Shown one piece after another: positions 1-5,954 of a DNA stretch of 6,627 nucleotides. A program made the translations under genes and the position numbers. The stretch lies in the NCBI GenBank assembly GCA_002491605.1, contig DKWG01000041.1, positions 1 to 6,627 of the forward strand, given 5' to 3'. The DNA comes from Ruminococcus sp. UBA7158. Lineage in GTDB: Bacteria; Bacillota; Clostridia; Oscillospirales; Ruminococcaceae. Each line of letters opens with the position of its first letter. Position 1 is the first letter of the stretch. The notes under the pieces are model-generated. The model was not told the origin of the DNA and ran no database searches. It was given only the letters and a program-made list of their open reading frames with translations.

Positions 1-161
1 ATTAATGTACCATAAAGGAGTGAAACAGCGTGGACGCAGGCAGTAGCCCGACAATTCCCCGAGGGAAAAGCGTTATATTTTTCAGGCGAAAATGTCTTGC
101 GTTTTGTGCCTTAATGTAACCTGCCTTCCCTCTGATTCTTAAGAAATCGGAGGTCTTTTTG
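1..161 (+). promoter_or_regulatory. Structured 5' leader of mgtE, candidate cis-acting RNA switch
   Basis: The 161 nt before the mgtE ATG contain no convincing ORF but several complementary segments. TTCCC (55-59) and GGGAA (63-67) make a small hairpin. AGGCAG (38-43) is exactly complementary to CTGCCT (121-126). GAGGGAA (61-67) is exactly complementary to TTCCCTC (126-132), which overlaps the 5' arm of the ribosome-site hairpin at 129-153. These pairings cannot all form together, a layout typical of attenuators and riboswitches. mgtE genes in Bacillota often carry the magnesium-sensing M-box (ykoK) RNA, but I could not find that motif's conserved blocks here, so the RNA class is unassigned. 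No promoter is visible, so transcription probably starts left of the window. Confidence 0.5.
129..158 (+). promoter_or_regulatory. Hairpin burying the mgtE ribosome binding site
   Basis: Positions 129-137 pair with 145-153 in a 9-bp stem with one U-G pair and a 7-nt loop. The 3' arm carries the Shine-Dalgarno sequence CGGAGG (148-153), 8 nt before the ATG at 162. The stem is followed by TCTTTTT (154-160), so the element could act by blocking ribosome entry, by terminating transcription, or both. The T tract is interrupted by one C and the stem is only moderately GC-rich, so I favour ribosome-site occlusion. Confidence 0.6.
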
Positions 162-1541
162 ATGGAAAAAACAACTATTTTCGACATTGTTATCAAGCTA
201 TTAGAGCAGCGCAAATTCGCTGAGCTGAAGCTTATCATGCAGCAAATGAACCCGACAGACATCGCTTCCATATTTGACGAAGCCGAGGCAAAGGACGTCC
301 CCATTATCTTCAGGCTTTTGCCGAAGGAGCTTGCCGCTGAAACATTTGCTTATCTTGAATCCGAGCAGCAGGAGCAGCTGATAAATGCCTTTTCCGATAA
401 AGAAATAAAGGAAATGGTAAACGAGCTTTTCCTCGACGACACCGTTGACATCATCGAGGAGATGCCGGCAAGCGTCGTATCAAGAATCCTTAAAAACACC
501 GACGAAGCCACCCGACGTCAGATAAACGAGCTTTTGGCATACCCCGACGACTCAGCCGGAAGCCTTATGACGCCTGAGTTCGTCTACTTGGGCAAGGATA
601 TGACAGTCGGCGAAGCCTTTGCAAAAATCCGTCAGGTAGGCGTTGCAAAAGAAACTATTTATACCTGCTACGTCACTCAGGAAAGAAAGCTTATAGGTGT
701 TGTCTCACTTTTAGAGCTTGTTACCGCTTCCGACAACACAAAGATTGAAGAAATCATGAGTGAAAACCTGATAAGCGTAGGCACCAAGGAGGACAAAGAA
801 ACCGTTGCCACAACCCTTGCGAAATACGACCTGTTGTCCCTGCCGGTTGTCGACGGCGAGAACAGAATTGTAGGTATCGTAACCGTTGACGACGCTATCG
901 ACGTCTTGCAGGAGGAAAACACCGAGGATATCGAAAAGATGGCTGCTATCGTGCCGTCTGATAAGCCCTATTTCAGAACAGGCGTTTTCGAAACCTTCTT
1001 AAAGCGTATTCCGTGGCTGCTTTTGTTGATGGTTTCGGCGACGTTTACAGGCATGATAATAACAGGCTTTGAAGATAAGCTTTCGGCAAGTGTCGGAGTC
1101 GGAATTGCACTGACAGCATTTATCCCCATGCTTATGGACACAGGCGGTAACGCCGGCGGACAGGCATCGGTAACAATCATCCGTGGCTTATCCCTCGGTG
1201 ATATTGAACTAAGAGACGTTTTCAAGGTAATCTGGAAGGAAATCAGAGTATCATTGCTCTGCGGCGTAGTCTTGGCGGTAACAAACTTCGGCAAAATTAT
1301 GCTCGTAGATAGGCTTCTTTTGGGCAACGAGAGCATAACCGTTATGGTGGCTTTAGTCGTTTGCATAACGCTCGTTTTGGCGGTATTTATAGCAAAGCTC
1401 ATAGGCTGTTCACTGCCTATCGCTGCAAAGGCTATAGGATTTGACCCTGCTGTTATGGCAAGTCCGTTTATAACGACCATTGTCGACGCAATATCGCTTT
1501 TGGCTTACTTCTTGATTGCGCAGGCACTTTTACACATATAG
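162..1541 (+). CDS. mgtE: Magnesium transporter MgtE
   Basis: Encodes a 459-residue MgtE-family Mg2+ channel of the cytoplasmic membrane. Three regions are visible: a charged, helical N-terminal domain (about 1-130); a tandem CBS pair (about 135-255), the Mg2+-sensing gate in this family; and a membrane domain of five helices (about 281-303, 311-327, 363-383, 395-415, 436-456). The hallmark TGGNAGGQAS motif is at 327-336. The aspartate at 442, in the last helix (PFITTIVDAIS), corresponds to the pore aspartate by family comparison. Length is normal and no frame is broken. The ATG at 162 is preferred over the TTG at 159 because it sits 8 nt after CGGAGG. A terminator follows 6 nt after the stop, so the gene is probably transcribed alone. 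The leader hairpin suggests post-initiation control. Some homologues also carry Co2+ or Ni2+, so the substrate range is not settled by sequence. Confidence 0.95.
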   Translation: MEKTTIFDIVIKLLEQRKFAELKLIMQQMNPTDIASIFDEAEAKDVPIIFRLLPKELAAETFAYLESEQQEQLINAFSDKEIKEMVNELFLDDTVDIIEEMPASVVSRILKNTDEATRRQINELLAYPDDSAGSLMTPEFVYLGKDMTVGEAFAKIRQVGVAKETIYTCYVTQERKLIGVVSLLELVTASDNTKIEEIMSENLISVGTKEDKETVATTLAKYDLLSLPVVDGENRIVGIVTVDDAIDVLQEENTEDIEKMAAIVPSDKPYFRTGVFETFLKRIPWLLLLMVSATFTGMIITGFEDKLSASVGVGIALTAFIPMLMDTGGNAGGQASVTIIRGLSLGDIELRDVFKVIWKEIRVSLLCGVVLAVTNFGKIMLVDRLLLGNESITVMVALVVCITLVLAVFIAKLIGCSLPIAAKAIGFDPAVMASPFITTIVDAISLLAYFLIAQALLHI

Positions 1542-1547
1542 ACACAT

Positions 1548-1593
1548 CCGCCGATTAATTCATCGCTGTTTGCGTGAGTTAATCGGCGGTTTT
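1548..1593 (+). terminator. Intrinsic terminator of mgtE
   Basis: CCGCCGATTAA (1548-1558) pairs perfectly with TTAATCGGCGG (1579-1589), an 11-bp stem. The 20-nt apical region can form a further short CGC/GCG stem. TTTT follows directly (1590-1593). The hairpin starts 6 nt after the mgtE stop and has no T tract on the other strand, so it serves the + strand only. Confidence 0.85.
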
Positions 1594-1664
1594 ACTATGC
1601 GAACGGGCACTATGTATATTCTCACTCAAAATGACACAGCAGTGCCGCAAAGCTGAGCGTTAAC

Positions 1665-1706
1665 AAGCCGTACAATCGCTTAAGGCGGATCGTACGGCTT
1701 ATTTTT
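1665..1706 (+). terminator. Second intrinsic terminator downstream of mgtE
   Basis: AAGCCGTAC (1665-1673) pairs perfectly with GTACGGCTT (1692-1700), with a further imperfect stem in the 18-nt loop. The tail is ATTTTT (1701-1706). It is a clear + strand intrinsic terminator about 75 nt beyond the first. It either backs up mgtE termination or ends a short unrecognised transcript starting in between. Confidence 0.75.
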
Positions 1707-1791
1707 GTGCGGTCTAAACTAAAATTAATATGATGTTTTTACAGAATCACATAACCTTCGCATTTCGGCACATCAAAAATGCAAAGTATGC

Positions 1792-1820
1792 TTGACAAAT
1801 ACAGTGAGCCGTGCTATACT
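1792..1820 (+). promoter_or_regulatory. Sigma-A promoter of the XRE regulator unit
   Basis: A perfect -35 box TTGACA (1792-1797) and a -10 box TATACT (1815-1820) are separated by exactly 17 nt. A TG one base upstream of the -10 (1812-1813) makes it an extended -10. The expected start site is about 1827. Direct repeats TGCAAAGT lie upstream (1780-1787) and at the start site (1826-1833), flanking the promoter. Confidence 0.88.
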
Positions 1821-1828
1821 GAAACTGC

Positions 1829-1840
1829 AAAGTTAACTTT
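1829..1840. promoter_or_regulatory. Candidate operator, 12-bp palindrome AAAGTTAACTTT
   Basis: AAAGTTAACTTT is a perfect 12-bp palindrome at about +3 to +14 of the predicted transcript, directly before the gene for a small XRE-type DNA-binding protein. A dimeric repressor bound here would block transcription. Autoregulation by the adjacent XRE protein is an inference from position. Confidence 0.45.
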
Positions 1841-1864
1841 ACAAGTGTGAAACGAGGAGGGCTA

Positions 1865-2068
1865 ATGAAAACTAAAATAAAAGAGCTTCGCAAGCTCAAA
1901 AAAATGTCGCAGGAGGAGTTGGCGCTTGCCGTCAGCACGACGCGACAAACCATAACCTCCATAGAAACGGGCAAATACATAGCTTCCCTGCCGTTAGCTT
2001 ATAAAATAGCTAAGTGCTTCGGGCTGTCCATTGAAGAGGTATTTGACCTGTCCGAATATGATGAGTAA
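1865..2068 (+). CDS. Small XRE-family helix-turn-helix transcriptional regulator
   Basis: A 67-residue DNA-binding protein that is almost entirely one HTH_3/XRE (Cro/CI-type) domain. The helix-turn-helix is at about residues 14-38 (MSQEELALAVSTTRQTITSIE, recognition helix around TTRQTITSIE). It is followed by the family's GKY..SL.LAYKIAKCFGLSIEEVF tail. There is no separate sensor or effector domain. AGGAGGG (1855-1861) lies 3 nt before the ATG, a slightly short spacing. The in-frame GTG at 1847 has no ribosome site and was rejected. The strong promoter at 1792-1820 and the palindrome at 1829-1840 suggest an autoregulated repressor. In Bacillota such short regulators are commonly followed by a small membrane protein gene, as here (2220-2669). 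Its targets and signal cannot be read from sequence. Confidence 0.9.
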   Translation: MKTKIKELRKLKKMSQEELALAVSTTRQTITSIETGKYIASLPLAYKIAKCFGLSIEEVFDLSEYDE

Positions 2069-2135
2069 AAAAGCAAGCCCATATCCGAGAATAATTTTTT
2101 CCGCAGGACTTTTTGCCGCACTTCTAAGTAAGTAA
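2061..2135 (+). CDS. Doubtful short ORF overlapping the end of the XRE gene
   Basis: An ATG at 2061 (with another in frame at 2058) overlaps the last codons of the XRE gene in a different frame. It opens 24 codons: a basic start (MSKKASPYPR) followed by a hydrophobic run (IIFSAGLFAALLSK), then TAA. The ATG/stop overlap is the arrangement expected for translational coupling, and the composition resembles the first membrane segment of a small membrane protein. It has no clear ribosome site of its own, and I found no continuation in other frames. It may be a coupled micropeptide, a truncated membrane gene, or chance. Confidence 0.22.
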   Translation: MSKKASPYPRIIFSAGLFAALLSK

Positions 2136-2219
2136 TACCTAAAAAAGGATTGCTCTGATTAAAAATTCGTGCAGAGCCGGCGAAAGCCTGACTTTTATCA
2201 AGAAGGGAAAGTCTTAAAT

Positions 2220-2669
2220 ATGCAAAATTCAATTGAAAAGTTCAAAAAAGAATTGAGGTCGAGGGGCATAATCTGCGCTGTTTTATGCCTGCTCATAATC
2301 GCAGCGTTTATCTTAAAAGCATTTATAATTAAGGATTCATTGGGAGAAATAGCTCCGTTCAAGCTTGGATTTTTGACAGGCCTCGGATCTGTAATCGCAT
2401 TGTCGCTCGCTTTGATGTCTATCAGCAGCTTCAGAACACTCAAAAACGAAAAAAAGCTAAGGCTTGCATTTAACGCCGAAAACGATGAGCGTTGTGCAGC
2501 TATAAGGGCAAAATCGGGTAACCCGATAATTATATATACCTCGGAGCTGATGATTATCGCAGGATTATTGGTAAAAAGTCCCGACGCAAGCAAGGCGCTT
2601 ATTATTGCGGCAGCCTGCCAGCTGCTTGTTTCTGTTGTCATAAAGTGCGTGCTGAATAAGATAATGTAG
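2220..2669 (+). CDS. Small four-helix membrane protein with ENDER motif, linked to the XRE regulator
   Basis: A 149-residue integral membrane protein with no enzymatic motif that I recognise. Four hydrophobic segments are visible at about 17-37, 48-70, 102-118 and 125-145. A basic, charged loop between the second and third carries ENDER (87-91) followed by an IRAKSG stretch. A central NDER loop of this kind is typical of a loosely defined group of small Bacillota membrane proteins (DUF2178-like) encoded next to short XRE regulators; the exact family is uncertain. The ATG at 2220 has GAAGGG at 2202-2207, a rather long 12-nt spacing. An in-frame GTG at 2169 would add 17 polar residues but lacks a ribosome site. 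The gene probably shares the promoter at 1792-1820 with the XRE gene 151 nt upstream, since no promoter is evident in the gap. Its role is unknown. Confidence 0.8.
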   Translation: MQNSIEKFKKELRSRGIICAVLCLLIIAAFILKAFIIKDSLGEIAPFKLGFLTGLGSVIALSLALMSISSFRTLKNEKKLRLAFNAENDERCAAIRAKSGNPIIIYTSELMIIAGLLVKSPDASKALIIAAACQLLVSVVIKCVLNKIM

Positions 2670-2722
2670 AGCTGAGTGCGATTTAAAACGAAATATGTGG
2701 AGCGGAATTCCTCAAAACTTTA

Positions 2723-2757
2723 AAATCCGCAGTCTTAGTGATTAAGGCTGCGGATTT
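2723..2757. terminator. Bidirectional terminator between convergent genes
   Basis: AAATCCGCAG (2723-2732) pairs with CTGCGGATTT (2748-2757). The stem continues through TCTTA/TAAGG to about 15 bp with a 5-nt loop; one pair is U-G on + and a mismatch on -. T-rich tails follow on both strands (GGATTTATTGAATTTT on +, GGATTTTAAAGTTTT on -). It lies between the ends of the membrane protein gene (2669) and the left-pointing adenylyltransferase gene (2804), so it probably terminates both. Confidence 0.78.
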
Positions 2758-2803
2758 ATTGAATTTTAAGCATGTCTTGCTGCTCGGAATACGCTTAAGT
2801 ACC

Positions 2804-3685
2804 TTATGAATCGGTGTAATCAGCTGCTGCATGGTTATACTCACCGTCTCTGACGCCTATAATATACCTTCTTGCGCCGTTTTCCTCATCGATATTGTAT
2901 TCAAGACCCAAATCGCCGGCAGTAATCTTAGCAACATCCGAAAACAGCTTGCACGCTGCTATTACAGCCGTCCATATCCTCTCTGCATTTCCGACAGAAT
3001 ATGTCTTTAAGTACTTGGCGTAGATATTTTCGGGAAGATATCTTTTCAGATACTTCCCCATCTTGCCTATTGAAACAGAAAAATCGGTCAGTGTTCCTAT
3101 ATAATAGCCAAGCATTTTATTGAGCATATCCCGAACAGGCTCGTTGAGCATCGCCATTGCATAAGGTATTTCATCTCTTGCAATGCCTTTAGCAACGTTA
3201 TTTAAGCACCACCAAAACTCGTTACAGCAGTTGGAAAACTCAGTCTGAGACGGTCTGCGAACATGGTAAATGCTTTCATCACCGTACCGAGCTTTGAGTA
3301 GTTTACCCGATTTGTCCAAAAGGACTATGTAAGGCTCACCGTTGTCCGCAAACGGTGCGGAGCGAACTGTAAGGTCTATTCTGACGCCGTCCTCATATAT
3401 ACAAAGGTATGTAAACTTACTGCCGGTTTCAGCGGTAAGCGACGGATCGTCCATGATATCAGGGGTTTGAAGTATCAAAATCTTTCCGAACAGGCTCTCA
3501 AGCCATGCTTTGTTGTTCCAGTACGGCTTGATGTCCTTGACGTAATACTCAATATCGTAGTCCTGATAAACGTCCTTAGCAACACTTTCAACAGCCCTTG
3601 AGCCGCACAAAAAGGCACTTTCTATCATCGGGTCAGTCTCGGCTGCCGATATGATTATTTCAAGCATTTCTTTTTCCGAACGCAT
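2804..3685 (-). CDS. Aminoglycoside 6-adenylyltransferase homologue, ANT(6)/AadE family
   Basis: Encodes a 293-residue cytoplasmic nucleotidyltransferase close in length to the roughly 300-residue ANT(6) enzymes, which transfer AMP from ATP to streptomycin. The N-terminal catalytic fold shows GSR (28-30) and the metal-binding pair D42-x-D44 (QDYDIEY), with the third acidic residue D104 in RIDL. The family signature NEFWWCLNNVAKG is at 155-167, followed by RDE and the ILTDFSVS-like TLTDFSVSIGK block. All key residues are intact. The ATG at 3685 is chosen because family members begin MRSEKEM; AAAGGA (3698-3703) lies 12 nt upstream. GTGs at 3694 and 3724 would add 3 or 13 residues but fit spacing or family length less well. 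It lies downstream of pnp on the same strand but beyond a strong terminator, and no clear promoter was found. Chromosomal homologues in Clostridia do not always confer resistance, so streptomycin modification is inference. Confidence 0.88.
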   Translation of the reverse strand: MRSEKEMLEIIISAAETDPMIESAFLCGSRAVESVAKDVYQDYDIEYYVKDIKPYWNNKAWLESLFGKILILQTPDIMDDPSLTAETGSKFTYLCIYEDGVRIDLTVRSAPFADNGEPYIVLLDKSGKLLKARYGDESIYHVRRPSQTEFSNCCNEFWWCLNNVAKGIARDEIPYAMAMLNEPVRDMLNKMLGYYIGTLTDFSVSIGKMGKYLKRYLPENIYAKYLKTYSVGNAERIWTAVIAACKLFSDVAKITAGDLGLEYNIDEENGARRYIIGVRDGEYNHAAADYTDS

Positions 3686-3723
3686 TTTGTTCACCGTTCC
3701 TTTATAAACTAATTCAAAGCTCA

Positions 3724-3735
3724 CGGCATATGCCG
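3724..3735. repeat. Perfect 12-bp palindrome upstream of the adenylyltransferase gene
   Basis: CGGCATATGCCG is a perfect 12-bp palindrome, 39 nt upstream of the chosen ATG and just past the pnp terminator. Its position suits a protein-binding site for control of the adenylyltransferase gene, but no regulator or good promoter could be tied to it. Confidence 0.35.
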
Positions 3736-3742
3736 CACTTAA

Positions 3743-3778
3743 GATAAAAGCGCCGCAGACTGTACATTTGCGGCGCTT
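3743..3778 (-). terminator. Intrinsic terminator of pnp
   Basis: AAGCGCCGCA (3748-3757) and TGCGGCGCTT (3769-3778) form a perfect 10-bp, very GC-rich stem with an 11-nt loop. Read on the - strand it begins 21 nt after the pnp stop and continues into TTTTATCTT. It should largely isolate the downstream adenylyltransferase gene from rpsO-pnp transcription. Confidence 0.85.
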
Positions 3779-3799
3779 AATTTTAATATTCTTTTGTCC

Positions 3800-5938
3800 T
3801 TACTTATTTTCTGCCTTCTTAGCAGCGATATCAGCAAGTGCATCCTTACGGCTGAGGTTAAGTCTGCCCTGGTCGTCAATTTCAACAACCTTGACAACTA
3901 TCTCATCACCGATAGAAACAACGTCCTCAACCTTGCCGACTCTGTTTGTGTCGAGCTTGGAGATGTGAACAAGTCCGTCCTTGCCGGGAGCTATCTCAAC
4001 GAAAGCACCGAAGTTCATTATTCTGACAACCTTGCCCTTGTAGATAGCACCGATTTCGGGGTCAAAGGCAATAGTGTTGATGATAGAAATAGCAGCCTTG
4101 CACTTTTCAGCGTCAATTCCGGATACAAAAACATTTCCATCGTCATTGATGTCAATCTTTACCTCGCAATCAGCAGAAATCTTCTGAATAACCTTTCCGC
4201 CCGAACCGATAACCTCTCTTATCTTATCAACAGGAACTTTAGTTGTGAGCATCTTGGGAGCCCACTTTGAAACCTCTGCTCTCGGAGCGTCAATAGCCTT
4301 AGCCATGATTTCATCTAAGATATAATCTCTTGCCTTGTGAGTCTTAGCGAATGCCTCTTCGATTATTTCGTAGGTAAGTCCGTCTACCTTGATATCAACC
4401 TGGATAGCGGTTATACCCTTGTGAGTTCCGCCAACCTTGAAGTCCATATCGCCGAAGAAGTCTTCAAGACCCTGAATGTCTACCATGGTGGCAAAGCTTC
4501 CGTCGTCCTTAGTGATAAGTCCGCAGGAAATACCTGCAACAGGAGCCTTAATCGGAACGCCTGCGTCCATGAGCGCTAAGGTTGAACCGCAGATTGAACC
4601 CTGTGATGTTGAACCGTTGGATGAAAGAACCTCAGATACAACTCTTATTGCATACGGGAACTCCTCAACAGACGGCAAAACGGGAACAAGTGCCTTTTCA
4701 GCTAAAGCGCCGTGACCAACCTCACGTCTTCCGGGACCTCTTGAAGGCTTTGTCTCGCCTACAGAATATGACGGGAAGTTGTAGTGGTGAATATATCTCT
4801 TTTCAGTCTCCTCATCAAGACCGTCGAGCTTCTGAGCATCGCTTACAGGGCCTAAGGTTACTATTGAAAGCACCTGGGTTTGTCCTCTTGTGAACAGACC
4901 TGAGCCATGAACTCTTGGCAAAAGATCTACCTCAGCAGAAAGCGGGCGAATCTGGTCTAAGCTTCTGCCATCGACTCTCTTGCCTTCATAAAGCCAGTTT
5001 CTTACTATCTTCTTCTGAAGCTTGTAGATGCACTCGTCTATCATGGCAAGCTTTTCGGGATACTCTTCATCGAATCTTGCATGAATAGCGTCCTTGATAG
5101 GCTGAAGTCTTGCTTCTCTGATATTCTTGTCGTCGGTGTCTAAAGCCGCTTTGATTTCTTCTGCGGACATCTCCTCAATAGCGTCGAACAGGTCGTGGTC
5201 AACCTCCATCGACTCAAACTCGAACTTGGGCTTGCCGACCTCAGCTCTTATTCCGTTGATGAATTCAACCATCTTCTTTATCTCGGCGTGACCGGTCTTT
5301 ATGGCATTGAGCATGGTTTCATCGTCGACCTCGTCAGCTCCTGCTTCTATCATGACGATTTTTTCCATTGTACCTGCAACTGTGAGGTTTAAATGGTTCT
5401 TTGCACGCTGCTCAAGCGTTGGGTTCAAAACGATTTCACCGTCGACCAAGCCGACGCTTATGCCTGCAATAGGTCCTGCCCACGGAATATCTGAAATAGA
5501 GATAGCAACAGAGGTTGCGAGCATTCCTGCAATTTCAGGTGAGCAATCAGGGTCAACGGACATAACTGTCATAACAACGCTGACGTCGTTTCTCATATCC
5601 TTGGGGAACAAGGGACGAATGGGTCTGTCGACCATTCTTGAGGTCAAAATAGCCTTATCTGTAGGCTTGCCCTCTCTTTTTGTGAACGAACCCGGGATTC
5701 TTCCGACTGAGTAAAGCTTTTCTTCGTAGTCAACGGAAAGCGGGAAGAAGTCTACTCCCTCTCTCGGCTTAACCGATGCGGTTACGTTTGCCATAACAAC
5801 CGTTTCGCCGTAGCGAACCCAGCATGAGCCGTTTGAAAGCTCGCAGGTCTTGCCTGTTTCAACAACTAAGGGTCTACCCGCAAAGGTTGTTTCAAAGCGG
5901 CGGTAGTTATCAAACTTCTTGATTTCTGACATTGCCAT
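3800..5938 (-). CDS. pnp: Polynucleotide phosphorylase (polyribonucleotide nucleotidyltransferase)
   Basis: Encodes full-length PNPase, 712 residues, the phosphate-dependent 3'-to-5' exoribonuclease of RNA turnover, active as a cytoplasmic trimer. Domain order is complete: first RNase PH-like domain (about 12-150), an alpha-helical linker region, second RNase PH-like domain from KRVDGR (320 on), KH domain with GSGGK (578-582), and S1 domain (about 628-698, GLVHIS near 655-660). The catalytic aspartates of the second PH domain appear at 493 and 499 (EDFFGDMDFK), matching the E. coli pair D486/D492. The ATG at 5938 lies 10 nt from AAGGAG (5949-5954); a second ATG two codons in is less well placed. 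The gene follows rpsO at 219 nt, a widely conserved pair, and probably shares its promoter at 6550-6578. The intervening leader contains several inverted repeats that may control its expression. Confidence 0.97.
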   Translation of the reverse strand: MAMSEIKKFDNYRRFETTFAGRPLVVETGKTCELSNGSCWVRYGETVVMANVTASVKPREGVDFFPLSVDYEEKLYSVGRIPGSFTKREGKPTDKAILTSRMVDRPIRPLFPKDMRNDVSVVMTVMSVDPDCSPEIAGMLATSVAISISDIPWAGPIAGISVGLVDGEIVLNPTLEQRAKNHLNLTVAGTMEKIVMIEAGADEVDDETMLNAIKTGHAEIKKMVEFINGIRAEVGKPKFEFESMEVDHDLFDAIEEMSAEEIKAALDTDDKNIREARLQPIKDAIHARFDEEYPEKLAMIDECIYKLQKKIVRNWLYEGKRVDGRSLDQIRPLSAEVDLLPRVHGSGLFTRGQTQVLSIVTLGPVSDAQKLDGLDEETEKRYIHHYNFPSYSVGETKPSRGPGRREVGHGALAEKALVPVLPSVEEFPYAIRVVSEVLSSNGSTSQGSICGSTLALMDAGVPIKAPVAGISCGLITKDDGSFATMVDIQGLEDFFGDMDFKVGGTHKGITAIQVDIKVDGLTYEIIEEAFAKTHKARDYILDEIMAKAIDAPRAEVSKWAPKMLTTKVPVDKIREVIGSGGKVIQKISADCEVKIDINDDGNVFVSGIDAEKCKAAISIINTIAFDPEIGAIYKGKVVRIMNFGAFVEIAPGKDGLVHISKLDTNRVGKVEDVVSIGDEIVVKVVEIDDQGRLNLSRKDALADIAAKKAENK

Positions 5939-5940
5939 TT

Positions 5941-5954
5941 TTACATTTCTCCTT
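5941..5954 (-). promoter_or_regulatory. pnp ribosome binding site with an ATG-TAA start-stop
   Basis: Read on the - strand, AAGGAG (5954-5949) is followed 2 nt later by ATGTAA (5946-5941), a start codon directly followed by a stop. The real pnp ATG comes at 5938, giving a 10-nt spacing from AAGGAG. The minimal ORF is too close to the ribosome site for normal initiation, so it may be neutral. Confidence 0.5.

Larger units (their letters stand above)
1542..1864 (+). other. Gene-free region between mgtE and the XRE regulator
   Basis: This 323-bp stretch has no supported coding region. It contains the mgtE terminator, a second terminator hairpin at 1665-1706, a short spacer between them (1594-1664), and the promoter and operator-like palindrome of the XRE gene. 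The spacer holds only a weak 6-bp inverted repeat (GGCACT 1606-1611, AGTGCC 1641-1646) and tiny ORFs without ribosome sites. A GCATTT/AAATGC inverted repeat (1760-1765, 1777-1782) lies just upstream of the XRE promoter. Confidence 0.7.

Noticed and set aside
1..161. M-box (ykoK) magnesium riboswitch
   Set aside because: I looked for its conserved blocks (GGTGAGGCTCCT-like start, GCTGCCC core, GTGCTAAAGCTC-like end) and did not find them, so I call only an unclassified structured leader.
2..304. Left-pointing frame across the mgtE leader and start
   Set aside because: It lies opposite mgtE and its leader, has low-complexity serine-rich composition, resembles no family and has no ribosome site.
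968..1480. 170-codon left-pointing frame inside mgtE
   Set aside because: It is antisense to the conserved MgtE membrane domain; its length follows from the codon bias of the real gene.
1631..1663. 10-codon ORF between the two mgtE terminators
   Set aside because: It has no ribosome site and is too short to distinguish from chance.
2198..2641. 147-codon left-pointing frame opposite the membrane protein gene
   Set aside because: It is antisense to the ENDER membrane protein, which has a coherent four-helix pattern and follows the XRE gene on the same strand.
3701..3729. TATAAA at 3706-3701 (-) as -10 of the adenylyltransferase gene
   Set aside because: The -35 position matches poorly, and the start site would leave the AAAGGA ribosome site outside the transcript.
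3794..4270. Right-pointing frames opposite pnp, including 5301-5714
   Set aside because: All are antisense to full-length PNPase with intact domains, and none resembles a known family.
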